Below, in pieces: positions 1-6,057 of a DNA stretch of 8,264 bases. Each line of letters starts with the position of its first letter. The first letter of the stretch is position 1. The position numbers and the translations under genes are program-made. The stretch comes from JAJUJL01 sp041736465 (GTDB lineage: Bacteria > Chloroflexota > Anaerolineae > Anaerolineales > UBA4823). The DNA lies in NCBI GenBank assembly GCA_041736465.1, contig JBGSTO010000329.1:1-8264 (forward strand), in the 5' to 3' direction. The notes beneath the pieces are model-generated. The model saw only the letters and a program-made list of their open reading frames with translations. It was not told where the DNA came from and made no database searches.

Positions 1-252
1 TGGCTGGGGATACTCTACCCGGCGGTTGGGTTTGCCCTCTGGCATCTGGTTCCGTTATCCATCTTTTCCAACGGGAACCAAGGGTCGTTCGTCCTCTCTA
101 CATTCTTTCTCGGCATCGTCTATGGATTCATCGCCGACAAAACCGGCTCCATCACTTGGACGGCACTTTCGCACAGCCTGAGCGGCATCCTTGCGTTGAG
201 CGGGATGCTCGCGCCAACCATTCTTAAACTCATCGGGAGGAATACAGTATGA
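1..252 (+). CDS. CPBP-family intramembrane metalloprotease, C-terminal part (5' truncated by window)
   Basis: The frame is open from base 1 to TGA at 250-252, giving the last 83 residues of a membrane protein. Residues 11-15 read FALWH, matching the FxxxH motif of CPBP (CAAX protease/bacteriocin-processing, Abi) proteins. A second histidine lies in SHSLSG at residues 57-62, where the last metal-binding motif (HxxxN/B) is expected, although the final residue here is Gly. A hydrophobic helix (about 30-45) lies between the motifs and another follows the second. The N-terminal EExxxR motif would lie upstream of the window, so catalytic completeness cannot be judged. Family members are polytopic membrane proteases or related chaperone-like proteins. 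The stop overlaps the next start as ATGA, so the two are probably co-translated. The family call is from motif pattern only; another multi-pass protein is possible. Confidence 0.72.
   Translation, partial: WLGILYPAVGFALWHLVPLSIFSNGNQGSFVLSTFFLGIVYGFIADKTGSITWTALSHSLSGILALSGMLAPTILKLIGRNTV
235..240 (+). promoter_or_regulatory. Shine-Dalgarno GGGAGG for the 249 gene
   Basis: GGGAGG ends 8 bases before the ATG at 249. It lies inside the 3' end of the upstream protease gene and supports the start of the 65-residue ORF as a real, translated gene. Confidence 0.75.
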
Positions 253-446
253 AACTCAGTCCGCAAGCCACCAAAGGACACCTGGTTGTTGGGGTGATCC
301 TGGTGCTATTGTCTCTAGTCGCGTTCATCACCGCGCTTTTTTTCCCGACTGGAGTAGTCTCGTTCCTGATTTTCTTCTTCGGCGTGTGGGGTGGTGTCGA
401 ATTTGGGCGTTACCTGGAATTTTGGCTGGGGCAAAAACATGGCTGA
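249..446 (+). CDS. Small two-helix membrane protein of unknown function (65 aa)
   Basis: I do not recognise a family. The protein has a short polar N-terminus with basic residues, a hydrophobic helix at about residues 12-33, a turn at PTG (33-35) and a second helix at about 35-50 that is rich in Phe and Gly. A polar tail ends in GQKHG. A two-helix hairpin with both ends on the same side of the membrane is likely. Its start overlaps the protease stop by 4 bases (ATGA) and has a strong GGGAGG site. Its stop lies 8 bases inside the FAD-enzyme gene, so it is tightly coupled on both sides. That arrangement and the good ribosome site argue that it is real. It could be a partner or anchor of a neighbour, but nothing in the sequence shows which. 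Confidence 0.7.
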   Translation: MKLSPQATKGHLVVGVILVLLSLVAFITALFFPTGVVSFLIFFFGVWGGVEFGRYLEFWLGQKHG

Positions 447-1875
447 TTCGGTTGTTATCATCGGCGCAGGCATGGCGGGACTTACTACCGCTGCTTATCT
501 TTCGCGTGCCGGGTTGAAAGTGGATGTGTACGAACAGCACACGCTTCCCGGCGGCTATATCTCATCTTTCGTCCGTGAGGGATTTACCTTTCCCGCGGGA
601 CCGACCTCCATCACCTCGAATGGCATCGTCTTCCCGATCCTCAAAGAGTTGGGCTTGGAAGGTAAACGTCATTTCATCCATGTCGGACACCAGATGAGTT
701 GGGGCGGTCAGGATGTTCCCTTGCGGAATCCAGGTCAGGTGCGGGATGAGTTGTCGAAACGGTTCCCAGCTCAAGGTCGGGAATTGAAGCGCTACTTCCG
801 CTGGGTCAAGATCGGCGGAGGCGGTTTCCGTCAATTGGTCGAGAGCGGAATGATGTTCGGGCAGAGCATCCTGCCGAAGGCGCTAAGCCTGCTGGTTAAA
901 CATCCACTGATGATTTGGGCTTCCTGGGTGGCGCGCGGGCAGACCAATCGCAGCCTGCACCGTCGCTACTTTTCCGACCTTGTCCTGCGTCAGATGCTCG
1001 ATGAACTGGCTTATCCGGTCATGCCCGCCCAAAATACTCTCGGCATGTGGATTTCCTATTTCGATGACACCTGGGTCCCGGCGGGCGGGATGCAAGCCTT
1101 CGCCAACACCCATGTCCGCTTCGTCAGCGAACATGGCGGGGAAGTGCACCTGGGGACGCCAGTCAAACGCATCCGGGTGGAAAACAACCGGGCGGTGGGC
1201 ATCGAGTTGGAAAATGGGGATTTTGTCGCTGCCGATTGGGTGGTTTCCGCCGCCGACCTGCGCCGCACTTGTTTCGAGTTGATCGGGCGCGATCATCTCA
1301 CCTCGAACCTGATTGCCAAACTGGAAGCGGCTCGCCCCTCCGAGCCGGTCTTTGGCGTCTTCCTGGGGTTGCGTGGCAGCCCCGAACTGGAGCGTTTTCA
1401 CGAGCCGCACGTCATCTTCACCTGCGCCGATGGGGTGACCATCCAGATTGTCTGGCTGAACAAGGATGACCCCTCAATTGCCCCGAAGGGCAAACAAAGC
1501 CTGTTTGTTGGCTGGCTGGACGATTACAAGGATTGGGAATCACTCAAGGGCGATGATGCTGCCTACCAGTCCCACAAAGCCGCGGTTGCGGATGAACTCA
1601 TCACCCGCGCGGAGGAATTCCTGCCCGGCTTGCGCGCCCACATCGAAGTGCAAGATGCCGCCTCGCCGTTGACCTACGAGCGCTACACCTCCAACTGGCA
1701 GGGCGCCACCACAGGCTGGAACTGGGACCCCAAATATGCCCCTCACTTTATTTTTGCTAAAGATTTACCTCTGAAAAACTTTTATGCTGTTGGTCATTAC
1801 ACTTTCAATCCCGGCGGCGTGCCAACCGCCATGATTACCGCCTGGTACATCGCCCGCGAGATTTTGAAACAATGA
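439..1875 (+). CDS. NAD(P)/FAD-dependent oxidoreductase, phytoene desaturase/CrtISO-like
   Basis: This 478-residue flavoprotein has an N-terminal Rossmann motif at residues 5-14 (VVIIGAGMAG), Glu32 at the end of beta-strand 2 for the ADP ribose, and the TLPGG loop after it, as in the amine-oxidase/CrtI clan. The C-terminus carries the FAD-closing motif (YAVGHYTFNPGGVPTA). Length and both ends fit carotenoid desaturases/isomerases and retinol-saturase-like enzymes, which oxidise, isomerise or saturate polyene or other hydrophobic substrates at the membrane. No phytoene synthase or other carotenoid gene is nearby, so the substrate is open. I chose ATG 439 because it lies four residues before the first FAD-binding strand; GTG 391 would add 16 residues inside the upstream gene. 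Only a weak GGGG precedes 439, so coupling to the upstream gene (8-base overlap) probably helps. Bases 1741-1800 are unusually AT-rich. Confidence 0.9.
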   Translation: MADSVVIIGAGMAGLTTAAYLSRAGLKVDVYEQHTLPGGYISSFVREGFTFPAGPTSITSNGIVFPILKELGLEGKRHFIHVGHQMSWGGQDVPLRNPGQVRDELSKRFPAQGRELKRYFRWVKIGGGGFRQLVESGMMFGQSILPKALSLLVKHPLMIWASWVARGQTNRSLHRRYFSDLVLRQMLDELAYPVMPAQNTLGMWISYFDDTWVPAGGMQAFANTHVRFVSEHGGEVHLGTPVKRIRVENNRAVGIELENGDFVAADWVVSAADLRRTCFELIGRDHLTSNLIAKLEAARPSEPVFGVFLGLRGSPELERFHEPHVIFTCADGVTIQIVWLNKDDPSIAPKGKQSLFVGWLDDYKDWESLKGDDAAYQSHKAAVADELITRAEEFLPGLRAHIEVQDAASPLTYERYTSNWQGATTGWNWDPKYAPHFIFAKDLPLKNFYAVGHYTFNPGGVPTAMITAWYIAREILKQ

Positions 1876-1920
1876 AACGCCAGATGCCAAATCTATTCCA
1901 TTCCCCACGGTGAAAAATCT

Positions 1921-3114
1921 ATGACAACTCATCCTGTTTCAACCCTCGCCACGCTGCGCCGGACGATTTTCTTTCTCTCGATGCCCTTTTTCATTCTGGG
2001 TTTGATGCTACCCATCTATGGGAAAGAAATCGGCGCGAGCGTGGTCGAAATTGGGCTGTTCTTTTCAGCCTTTTCGCTGATGACCGTTATCCTGCGTCCG
2101 CTCGTGGGCTGGGGCTTGGATCGCTTCGGTCGGCGGAACTTCCTCTTGGCGGGCGCGGCCGGCTATGCCGTCACGATGGTCGGGTTCGCCTTCATCGACC
2201 AGGTGTGGGGCATCGTGCTGGCGCGCGTCCTGCAGGGGATTTCTTCCTCCCTGCTGTGGCTTTCAGCCAGCACCATCACCTCAGACGTTGCCGGTGAGAA
2301 GGAGCGCGGTGGCGCGTTTGGCGGGATCGCGCAGTCCAGCAGTCAGGGTTCGATCGTCGGGGTATTCATCGGCTTCACTCTGCTGAACGCCCGCATCAGC
2401 ATCAACGGGCAGGAAACGCACTTCGGTAGTTGGATGCTGTTATTCCTGGTTTACGGGGCGTTCAGTTTGGCGGCGTTTTTCCTGGCGATACGCCGCCTGC
2501 CGGAAACGAAACCCGCCACCATCGAAGGGGATACTACTCCCATCCGTTGGTCGCGCACCTGGATTCTCCTGCTCCTTGTCACATTGGTAACCGGCGCATC
2601 GGCGGCCATGATCTCGCCGATCCTGATCGTCTTCTTGCAGGAGAAATTGCAGGTCGGCGTGGAGGCGCTCTCCTGGGCCTTCCTCCCACAGGGCTTGGTG
2701 TGGGCCTTGCTGCCCGCGCAACTCGGAAAACTGGCGGACCGCTTTGGCCGCAAGGCGATGATGCTGGTGGGGCTGGGGGCGGCGGCTGTCAGTTCGTTCG
2801 TCATCCCTTGGCTGGGAAGCCTGGCGGCGTTCGCGGCGCTGTGGGCGTTCGCAGCCGTTTGTTACGCGGCGGGCGATCCTGCCGAACAGGCTCTGGTCGC
2901 AGATCTGACCGGACGGAATCAACGCGGACGCGCCTATGGTTTGTACGTGATGTTCGCCGACCTCGGCGCCACCCTCGGACCGTTGGGTGGGGCCTGGCTC
3001 TACCAGGCCTTTGGCTCGTCGATGCCGTTTTACGTCAATGGCGTCATCCTGGCTTTGTGTTTGCTGGTTTTGTGGTTTTTCCTGAAAATCCCGGCGCGCT
3101 CCATAGCCGGATAA
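1921..3114 (+). CDS. MFS transporter (12 predicted helices)
   Basis: This 397-residue protein has the length and hydrophobic periodicity of a 12-helix major facilitator. The loop-2/3 signature is clear at residues 63-72 (GWGLDRFGRR), and its pseudo-repeat in the second half is at 269-278 (GKLADRFGRK), as expected from the two six-helix domains. A charged central loop around residues 190-210 separates the halves. Proteins of this type export drugs or move small solutes by proton antiport or symport; the substrate cannot be read from the sequence. ATG 1921 is preceded by a modest GGTGA at 1909-1913 and leaves about 14 residues before helix 1. The gene follows the FAD enzyme after 45 bases with no terminator visible, so it may share its transcript, for example as an exporter of a product or stressor. 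That link is inference. Confidence 0.92.
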   Translation: MTTHPVSTLATLRRTIFFLSMPFFILGLMLPIYGKEIGASVVEIGLFFSAFSLMTVILRPLVGWGLDRFGRRNFLLAGAAGYAVTMVGFAFIDQVWGIVLARVLQGISSSLLWLSASTITSDVAGEKERGGAFGGIAQSSSQGSIVGVFIGFTLLNARISINGQETHFGSWMLLFLVYGAFSLAAFFLAIRRLPETKPATIEGDTTPIRWSRTWILLLLVTLVTGASAAMISPILIVFLQEKLQVGVEALSWAFLPQGLVWALLPAQLGKLADRFGRKAMMLVGLGAAAVSSFVIPWLGSLAAFAALWAFAAVCYAAGDPAEQALVADLTGRNQRGRAYGLYVMFADLGATLGPLGGAWLYQAFGSSMPFYVNGVILALCLLVLWFFLKIPARSIAG

Positions 3115-3269
3115 TTTTCGCCAAAAACCACGATTCGTGCAGAAAAAATCATCGTTGCTCCTGGCGATTGGTTCTATGATTATGCTGACGAATTCTTGCG
3201 TTGGATTTCTTCCGACTGGGGAAGGCGTCCTGATGAACCGGTCAACACAGATGGATATAGGAATGACAA
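3115..3269 (+). other. Spacer of 155 bases with no convincing gene
   Basis: This is the longest gene-free stretch in the window. It contains A-rich tracts near 3123 and 3143 and a short imperfect palindrome (CACGATTCGTG, 3128-3138) that is not followed by a T-run, so it is not a convincing terminator. The MFS reading frame stays open beyond its TAA as far as 3411 but has no ATG. A possible 37-codon ORF from ATG 3176 to 3289 has no Shine-Dalgarno site. A promoter for the next gene could lie here, but I see no good -35/-10 pair. Confidence 0.5.
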
Positions 3270-3986
3270 ATGGAAAACACGAAAACTGAATGGAAACCCC
3301 TTTATCGAATTGGCGGAGGTGCCGCTCTCTTGGCCGCCGTGCTCTTCCGCCGCAACATCGGCGCTGAAGTGTCGCTGTTTAGCGGGATGGATTCCATTCC
3401 CCAGTCGGCGGTAGACTGGTTCAGCCTGTTGCAAAGCAACCCGTTCGTGGGGCTGTCCTTCCTGGCCGTCTTCGACTTGGTGAACTACTTTTTGGTGGGG
3501 TTGGTCTTCCTGGCTTTAGCGGCGCGGCTTTGGACGGTGAACAAAAGCCTGACAGCGATGGCCCTGGCCAGCGGGCTGGTGGGCATCGCTGTCAGTTTTG
3601 CCAGCAACATCTCATTTTCGATGATATCGCTCAGCCAGCAGTACGCCACCGCGACCGGTGAGGCGCAGCGCGCTTCCCTGCTGGCCGCCGGGCAGTCGCT
3701 TTTGGCAATGAGCGGGGCGATGGCCAACTTCCCGGGTACGGGGACGTATATGAGTTATCTGCTGATCGCCCTGGCAGGAGTCTTCTTGGCGGGCCAATTA
3801 CTGCCCACCCACCGCGTCACGGCCATCTTCGCCCTGCTGGCGGGCGGCTGCGACCTGGCCTACTGCCTGACCTTTGCGCTTTCGCCGGGTTTGCAAGTGT
3901 TGTTCATGGCTTCTGGCGGTGCGTTTTGGATGATCTGGCATTTGCTGATTGCTCGAATTCTGTTTCAAAGATTGAAGGAGTCATGA
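3270..3986 (+). CDS. DUF4386-like integral membrane protein
   Basis: This 238-residue protein has about six hydrophobic helices (near 12-26, 59-88, 92-119, 159-178, 181-203 and 207-230). The YRIGG start, overall size and helix layout resemble the DUF4386 group of uncharacterised membrane proteins. A polar loop near residues 121-144 is shared with the protein at 6058: LSxxYA followed by LAAGxxL, with 10 of 24 residues identical and no gaps. The two are therefore diverged paralogues, although neither flanks the other. ATG 3270 is supported by AGGAA at 3259-3263. The stop overlaps the next gene as TGATG, so it is co-translated with the tandem membrane pair. No catalytic motif is evident and the function is unknown. 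The family name is assigned from general pattern and is less certain than the paralogy. Confidence 0.7.
   Translation: MENTKTEWKPLYRIGGGAALLAAVLFRRNIGAEVSLFSGMDSIPQSAVDWFSLLQSNPFVGLSFLAVFDLVNYFLVGLVFLALAARLWTVNKSLTAMALASGLVGIAVSFASNISFSMISLSQQYATATGEAQRASLLAAGQSLLAMSGAMANFPGTGTYMSYLLIALAGVFLAGQLLPTHRVTAIFALLAGGCDLAYCLTFALSPGLQVLFMASGGAFWMIWHLLIARILFQRLKES
3975..3980 (+). promoter_or_regulatory. Shine-Dalgarno AAGGAG that decides the start at 3986
   Basis: Two adjacent in-frame ATG codons follow at 3983 and 3986. AAGGAG ends 2 bases before the first and 5 bases before the second, so spacing favours ATG 3986 and a one-base TGATG overlap with the upstream stop. Confidence 0.7.
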
Positions 3987-4618
3987 TGAGAAAAGCAACC
4001 AAAACAGTCGCCACTTGGTTAGGCATCGTGGCCGGGATCGCCGGCCTGGAACACGGCTACTTTGAATTTTTGCAGGGCAACACCCACCCGCCTAGCGTGG
4101 CTTTTCCCTCGTGGGGGCCGCCCTGTGTGCCGGATGAAATCTGGCACGCCTGCGAACCGGCCATGAGCATTATTCCCAATTTTCTTATTACCGGAATCCT
4201 GGCGATGTTGCTTAGCCTGATTCTGATTGTTTGGGCGGGTTGGTTCATCCAGATCAGGAACGGCGGCTGGGTGCAGATGGCGCTCTCAGTTTTGCTTCTG
4301 CTCTTTGGCGGCGGTTTCTTCCCGCCTATCATCGCCTTCGTCGGCGGACTGGCGGGGACGCAGATAAACCGTCCCCTGGTAGGGCAGCCCGCCCGTATGA
4401 CCCGTTTGGCAGACAGGCTATGGCCCTGGTCGCTGGTGATTTTTGTCGCCTGGACGTTGGGCCAGTTCCCCTTTGGTTATTTCTTCAACGACTTTCTGAA
4501 AAGCATCATGTATGTCAGCCTGCTGGTAATTTTGACCTCGCTGCCGCTGGCTGTTTATACCGCCTACGCCTATGATGCCACCGTAGGACGAGATTCATCT
4601 CGCTCCACTGCGGAGTAA
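3986..4618 (+). CDS. Uncharacterised five-helix membrane protein, tandem paralogue A (two conserved Cys)
   Basis: I do not recognise a named family. The 210-residue protein has about five hydrophobic helices (near 8-30, 61-86, 93-122, 140-165 and 170-193). The first helix ends in HGYFEFLQG (23-31). A short extramembrane loop then carries GPPCVP (44-49) and WHAC (53-56), followed by IPNFLITGI at the start of helix 2. Cys47 and Cys56 could form a disulfide or bind metal with His23 or His54; this is inference. It aligns without gaps to the next gene's product: 35 of the first 73 residues are identical, including both Cys, both His and the PPC/WHAC motifs. The start is chosen by the AAGGAG site. 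The C-terminal tail is polar (RDSSRSTAE). It sits after a DUF4386-like gene in what looks like one operon. Confidence 0.85.
   Translation: MRKATKTVATWLGIVAGIAGLEHGYFEFLQGNTHPPSVAFPSWGPPCVPDEIWHACEPAMSIIPNFLITGILAMLLSLILIVWAGWFIQIRNGGWVQMALSVLLLLFGGGFFPPIIAFVGGLAGTQINRPLVGQPARMTRLADRLWPWSLVIFVAWTLGQFPFGYFFNDFLKSIMYVSLLVILTSLPLAVYTAYAYDATVGRDSSRSTAE
4612..4615 (+). promoter_or_regulatory. Shine-Dalgarno GGAG for the small ORF at 4621
   Basis: GGAG lies across the end of the upstream gene, 5 bases before ATG 4621. It is the only good ribosome site between paralogues A and B, since ATG 4698 has none of its own. Confidence 0.45.
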
Positions 4619-4620
4619 AC

Positions 4621-4701
4621 ATGGAACTCGCCATCAAATTGATCACCTCTGGGTTCCTTTTTTCTACTGACCCTGGTCTTTGTCTTCTGGGTTCTCCATG
4701 A
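4621..4701 (+). CDS. Possible 26-aa ORF linking the two tandem membrane genes
   Basis: ATG 4621 starts two bases after the stop of paralogue A, has GGAG five bases upstream and runs to TGA 4699-4701, which overlaps the next start as ATGA. The product begins MELAIKLITSGFLF and is mildly hydrophobic. It may serve mainly to deliver ribosomes to ATG 4698, which lacks a Shine-Dalgarno site. An alternative is that it is a relic. Shifting frame at the T-run near 4659-4664 gives FFLLTLVFVFWVLHE, a much better membrane helix, so a short membrane protein may have been frameshifted here. Neither reading matches a family I know. It could also be chance. Confidence 0.35.
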   Translation: MELAIKLITSGFLFSTDPGLCLLGSP

Positions 4702-5303
4702 AAAAAAAACTTCGTATCACCACTGCCTTCCTCGGCATCTACGCCGGACTGATTGCCATCCAACACGGCATTTTTGAGATTTTGCAGGGCAGCCGCGCCC
4801 CTGGCAGACTGATGTTCAACGCCATCGGCCCGCCATGCCAGCCGGAGGCGGTCTGGCACGCCTGCTTCCCAGCCGTGACACTGATTCCCAACCTATTCAT
4901 AACCGGGATTGCTGCCATCCTGGTCGGGTCGGGAATGGCCCTCTGGGCGGCGGCTTTTGTCGGGCGCAGGCTGGGCGGGCTTGTTCTGGGGGTGCTGTCC
5001 GTGCTGGCGCTGTTGGTCGGCGGCGGGTTCGTGCCGGTCTTTATCGGGATGGTTGCGGCAGTGACGGCCAGCCGCCTGAGTGTGCCGGGCAGACCGGGCG
5101 GCGCAGGCTGGCGCATCGTCTCCGCGCTGTGGCCCTGGCCTTTGGTGCTGATGGCGCTCTGGATGCCGGGTAGTTGGTTCCTGGGATATTTTTTCAGTTC
5201 GGTCATGCTCTCAGCGGGCGGATTGCTGTTTCTCATTTTCGATATCGGTCTGCCGGTGCTGGCGGCGCTGGCGGCCCATGCTCACCAAAAGATACCTCTA
5301 TGA
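4698..5303 (+). CDS. Uncharacterised five-helix membrane protein, tandem paralogue B (two conserved Cys)
   Basis: This 201-residue membrane protein is the tandem duplicate of the upstream gene. Shared blocks are HGxFExLQG (23-31), GPPCxP (44-49), WHACxPA (53-59) and IPNxxITGI (63-71), then the VGGGFVPxFIG-type glycine-rich helix and an LWPW motif before helix 4. Cys47, Cys56, His23 and His54 all sit at the same positions as in paralogue A. The basic MKKK start is typical of an inner-membrane protein with a cytoplasmic N-terminus. I prefer ATG 4698 to the in-frame TTG 4680, because it aligns with paralogue A's start and overlaps the preceding small ORF as ATGA. No good ribosome site precedes it. 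Its stop overlaps the MBL gene, again as ATGA. The function is unknown. Confidence 0.85.
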   Translation: MKKKLRITTAFLGIYAGLIAIQHGIFEILQGSRAPGRLMFNAIGPPCQPEAVWHACFPAVTLIPNLFITGIAAILVGSGMALWAAAFVGRRLGGLVLGVLSVLALLVGGGFVPVFIGMVAAVTASRLSVPGRPGGAGWRIVSALWPWPLVLMALWMPGSWFLGYFFSSVMLSAGGLLFLIFDIGLPVLAALAAHAHQKIPL

Positions 5304-5979
5304 CAAAGATTATTCATCTGAAACTTTTGATGTCCAATGCCTTTCTCTTGCGTGGAGAAAAGGATATTCTGATTGACACCGGCAGCCCTGCCGATTTCCC
5401 GGCCCTGACCCGCCAATTGGATAAGCACGGCGTCGGAGTGGACGACCTCGCCCTGGTTGTGCTGACCCATGTCCACTTTGACCATGCCGGGACACTGGCT
5501 GCCCTCCGCAAACGGGCCAAATGCCCGGTCGCCGTGCACCGGCTGGAGAAAGAAAACCTGGAATTGGGTCAAAATGCCCCATTATCCCGGTTCACCCGCT
5601 TGGGAAAATGCTCATGCCTTTCATGGGCGCGGGATTTGCCCCCACTTCCGCTGATATTCTGGTGGATGACACCCTGGATTTGTCGCCCTATGGCGTGGCG
5701 GCGCGGGTGATTTTTACCCCCGGCCACACCCCCGGCTCGGTTTCGATCCTGACGGACGACCAGCAGGCCATCGTCGGAGATCTGTGCGGCGGTGGCTGGC
5801 CGTTGGGCCAGTTCCAACCGGGCCGCCCTCGCTATCACTACTGGGCCTCCAACTCGGACGAAGTGCAGGCCAGTTTGAAGCGCGTCTTTTCTTTCCAGCC
5901 AGCCCAAATCCATGTCGGTCATGGCGGCCCGTTGGATGGGCGCGAGGCTGGTCAATTTTTCTTGAAACAGCCTCTTTGA
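5300..5979 (+). pseudogene. MBL-fold metallo-hydrolase with a -1 frame change at GGGAAAA
   Basis: Two overlapping frames together make one complete metallo-beta-lactamase-fold protein. The first, from ATG 5300 (ATGA overlap with the upstream stop), carries the strand before LIDTGSP and the HVHFDH zinc motif at residues 57-62; read straight through it stops at 5710 after 136 residues. The rest continues in the -1 frame with GHTPGS (His143), VGDL (Asp161) and VGHGG (His208), ending at TGA 5977-5979. Joining the frames at 5602-5608 gives about 226 residues, the usual size for small glyoxalase II-like hydrolases, with all seven expected zinc ligands. Such enzymes hydrolyse thioesters, lactones or similar substrates in the cytosol; the substrate is unknown here. 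Both halves look undecayed, so this may be a recent one-base loss, a sequence error or, less likely, programmed frameshifting. If the frame is restored it is an ordinary CDS. Confidence 0.88.
5602..5608 (+). other. GGGAAAA slippery-type heptamer at the MBL frame change
   Basis: In the upstream frame this reads G GGA AAA, the X XXY YYZ pattern used in -1 frameshifting. A -1 slip here joins RLGK directly to MLMPFM and restores the full domain. Adding one A to the A4 run would give the same protein. I see no Shine-Dalgarno-like stimulator just upstream and only a 4-bp GGGC/GCCC stem (5625-5628 with 5638-5641) downstream, so the pattern alone does not show that slippage happens. Confidence 0.5.
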
Positions 5980-6045
5980 CGTAGTCCATCCGAATAACTG
6001 GAGACTGGAATTCGTTAATTTAGCGTAAGCCGGAGACCCACCATC

Positions 6046-6051
6046 AAGGAG
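6046..6051 (+). promoter_or_regulatory. Shine-Dalgarno AAGGAG for the 6058 gene
   Basis: AAGGAG ends 6 bases before ATG 6058, which is ideal spacing. It lies in a 78-base gap after the MBL gene, the only real break between 3270 and 8176, so a separate promoter for the downstream genes could be here. No clear -35/-10 pair was found. Confidence 0.75.
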
Positions 6052-6057
6052 CAAACC

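Noticed and set aside
391..438. GTG 391 as an earlier start for the FAD oxidoreductase
   Set aside because: It would add 16 residues that overlap the upstream small gene and lie before the normal first FAD-binding strand; ATG 439 gives the family-typical N-terminus.
883..1410. Minus-strand open frame (175 codons) opposite the FAD oxidoreductase
   Set aside because: It shadows a well-supported gene and shows no motif or ribosome site.
3128..3150. Possible terminator after the MFS gene (CACGATTCGTG followed by an A-run)
   Set aside because: The stem is only 4 bp and the following tract is A rather than T on the coding strand, so it does not fit an intrinsic terminator.
2430..3179. Plus-strand open frame (249 codons) overlapping the second half of the MFS gene
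   Set aside because: Its Gly/Arg-rich, low-complexity translation is a shifted-frame shadow; the MFS frame has both signature loops and membrane helices.
3176..3289. Possible 37-codon ORF in the spacer before the 3270 gene
   Set aside because: It has no Shine-Dalgarno site, unremarkable composition, and runs into the better-supported 3270 gene.
5521..5979. Second half of the MBL gene as an independent protein starting at ATG 5521
   Set aside because: Its first residues are a shifted-frame reading of the upstream MBL half, there is no ribosome site, and it would lack the HxHxDH zinc motif.
5976..6004. Possible promoter with -35-like TTGACG after the MBL gene
   Set aside because: No -10-like hexamer occurs at 16-18 bases spacing; TTGACG alone is not enough.
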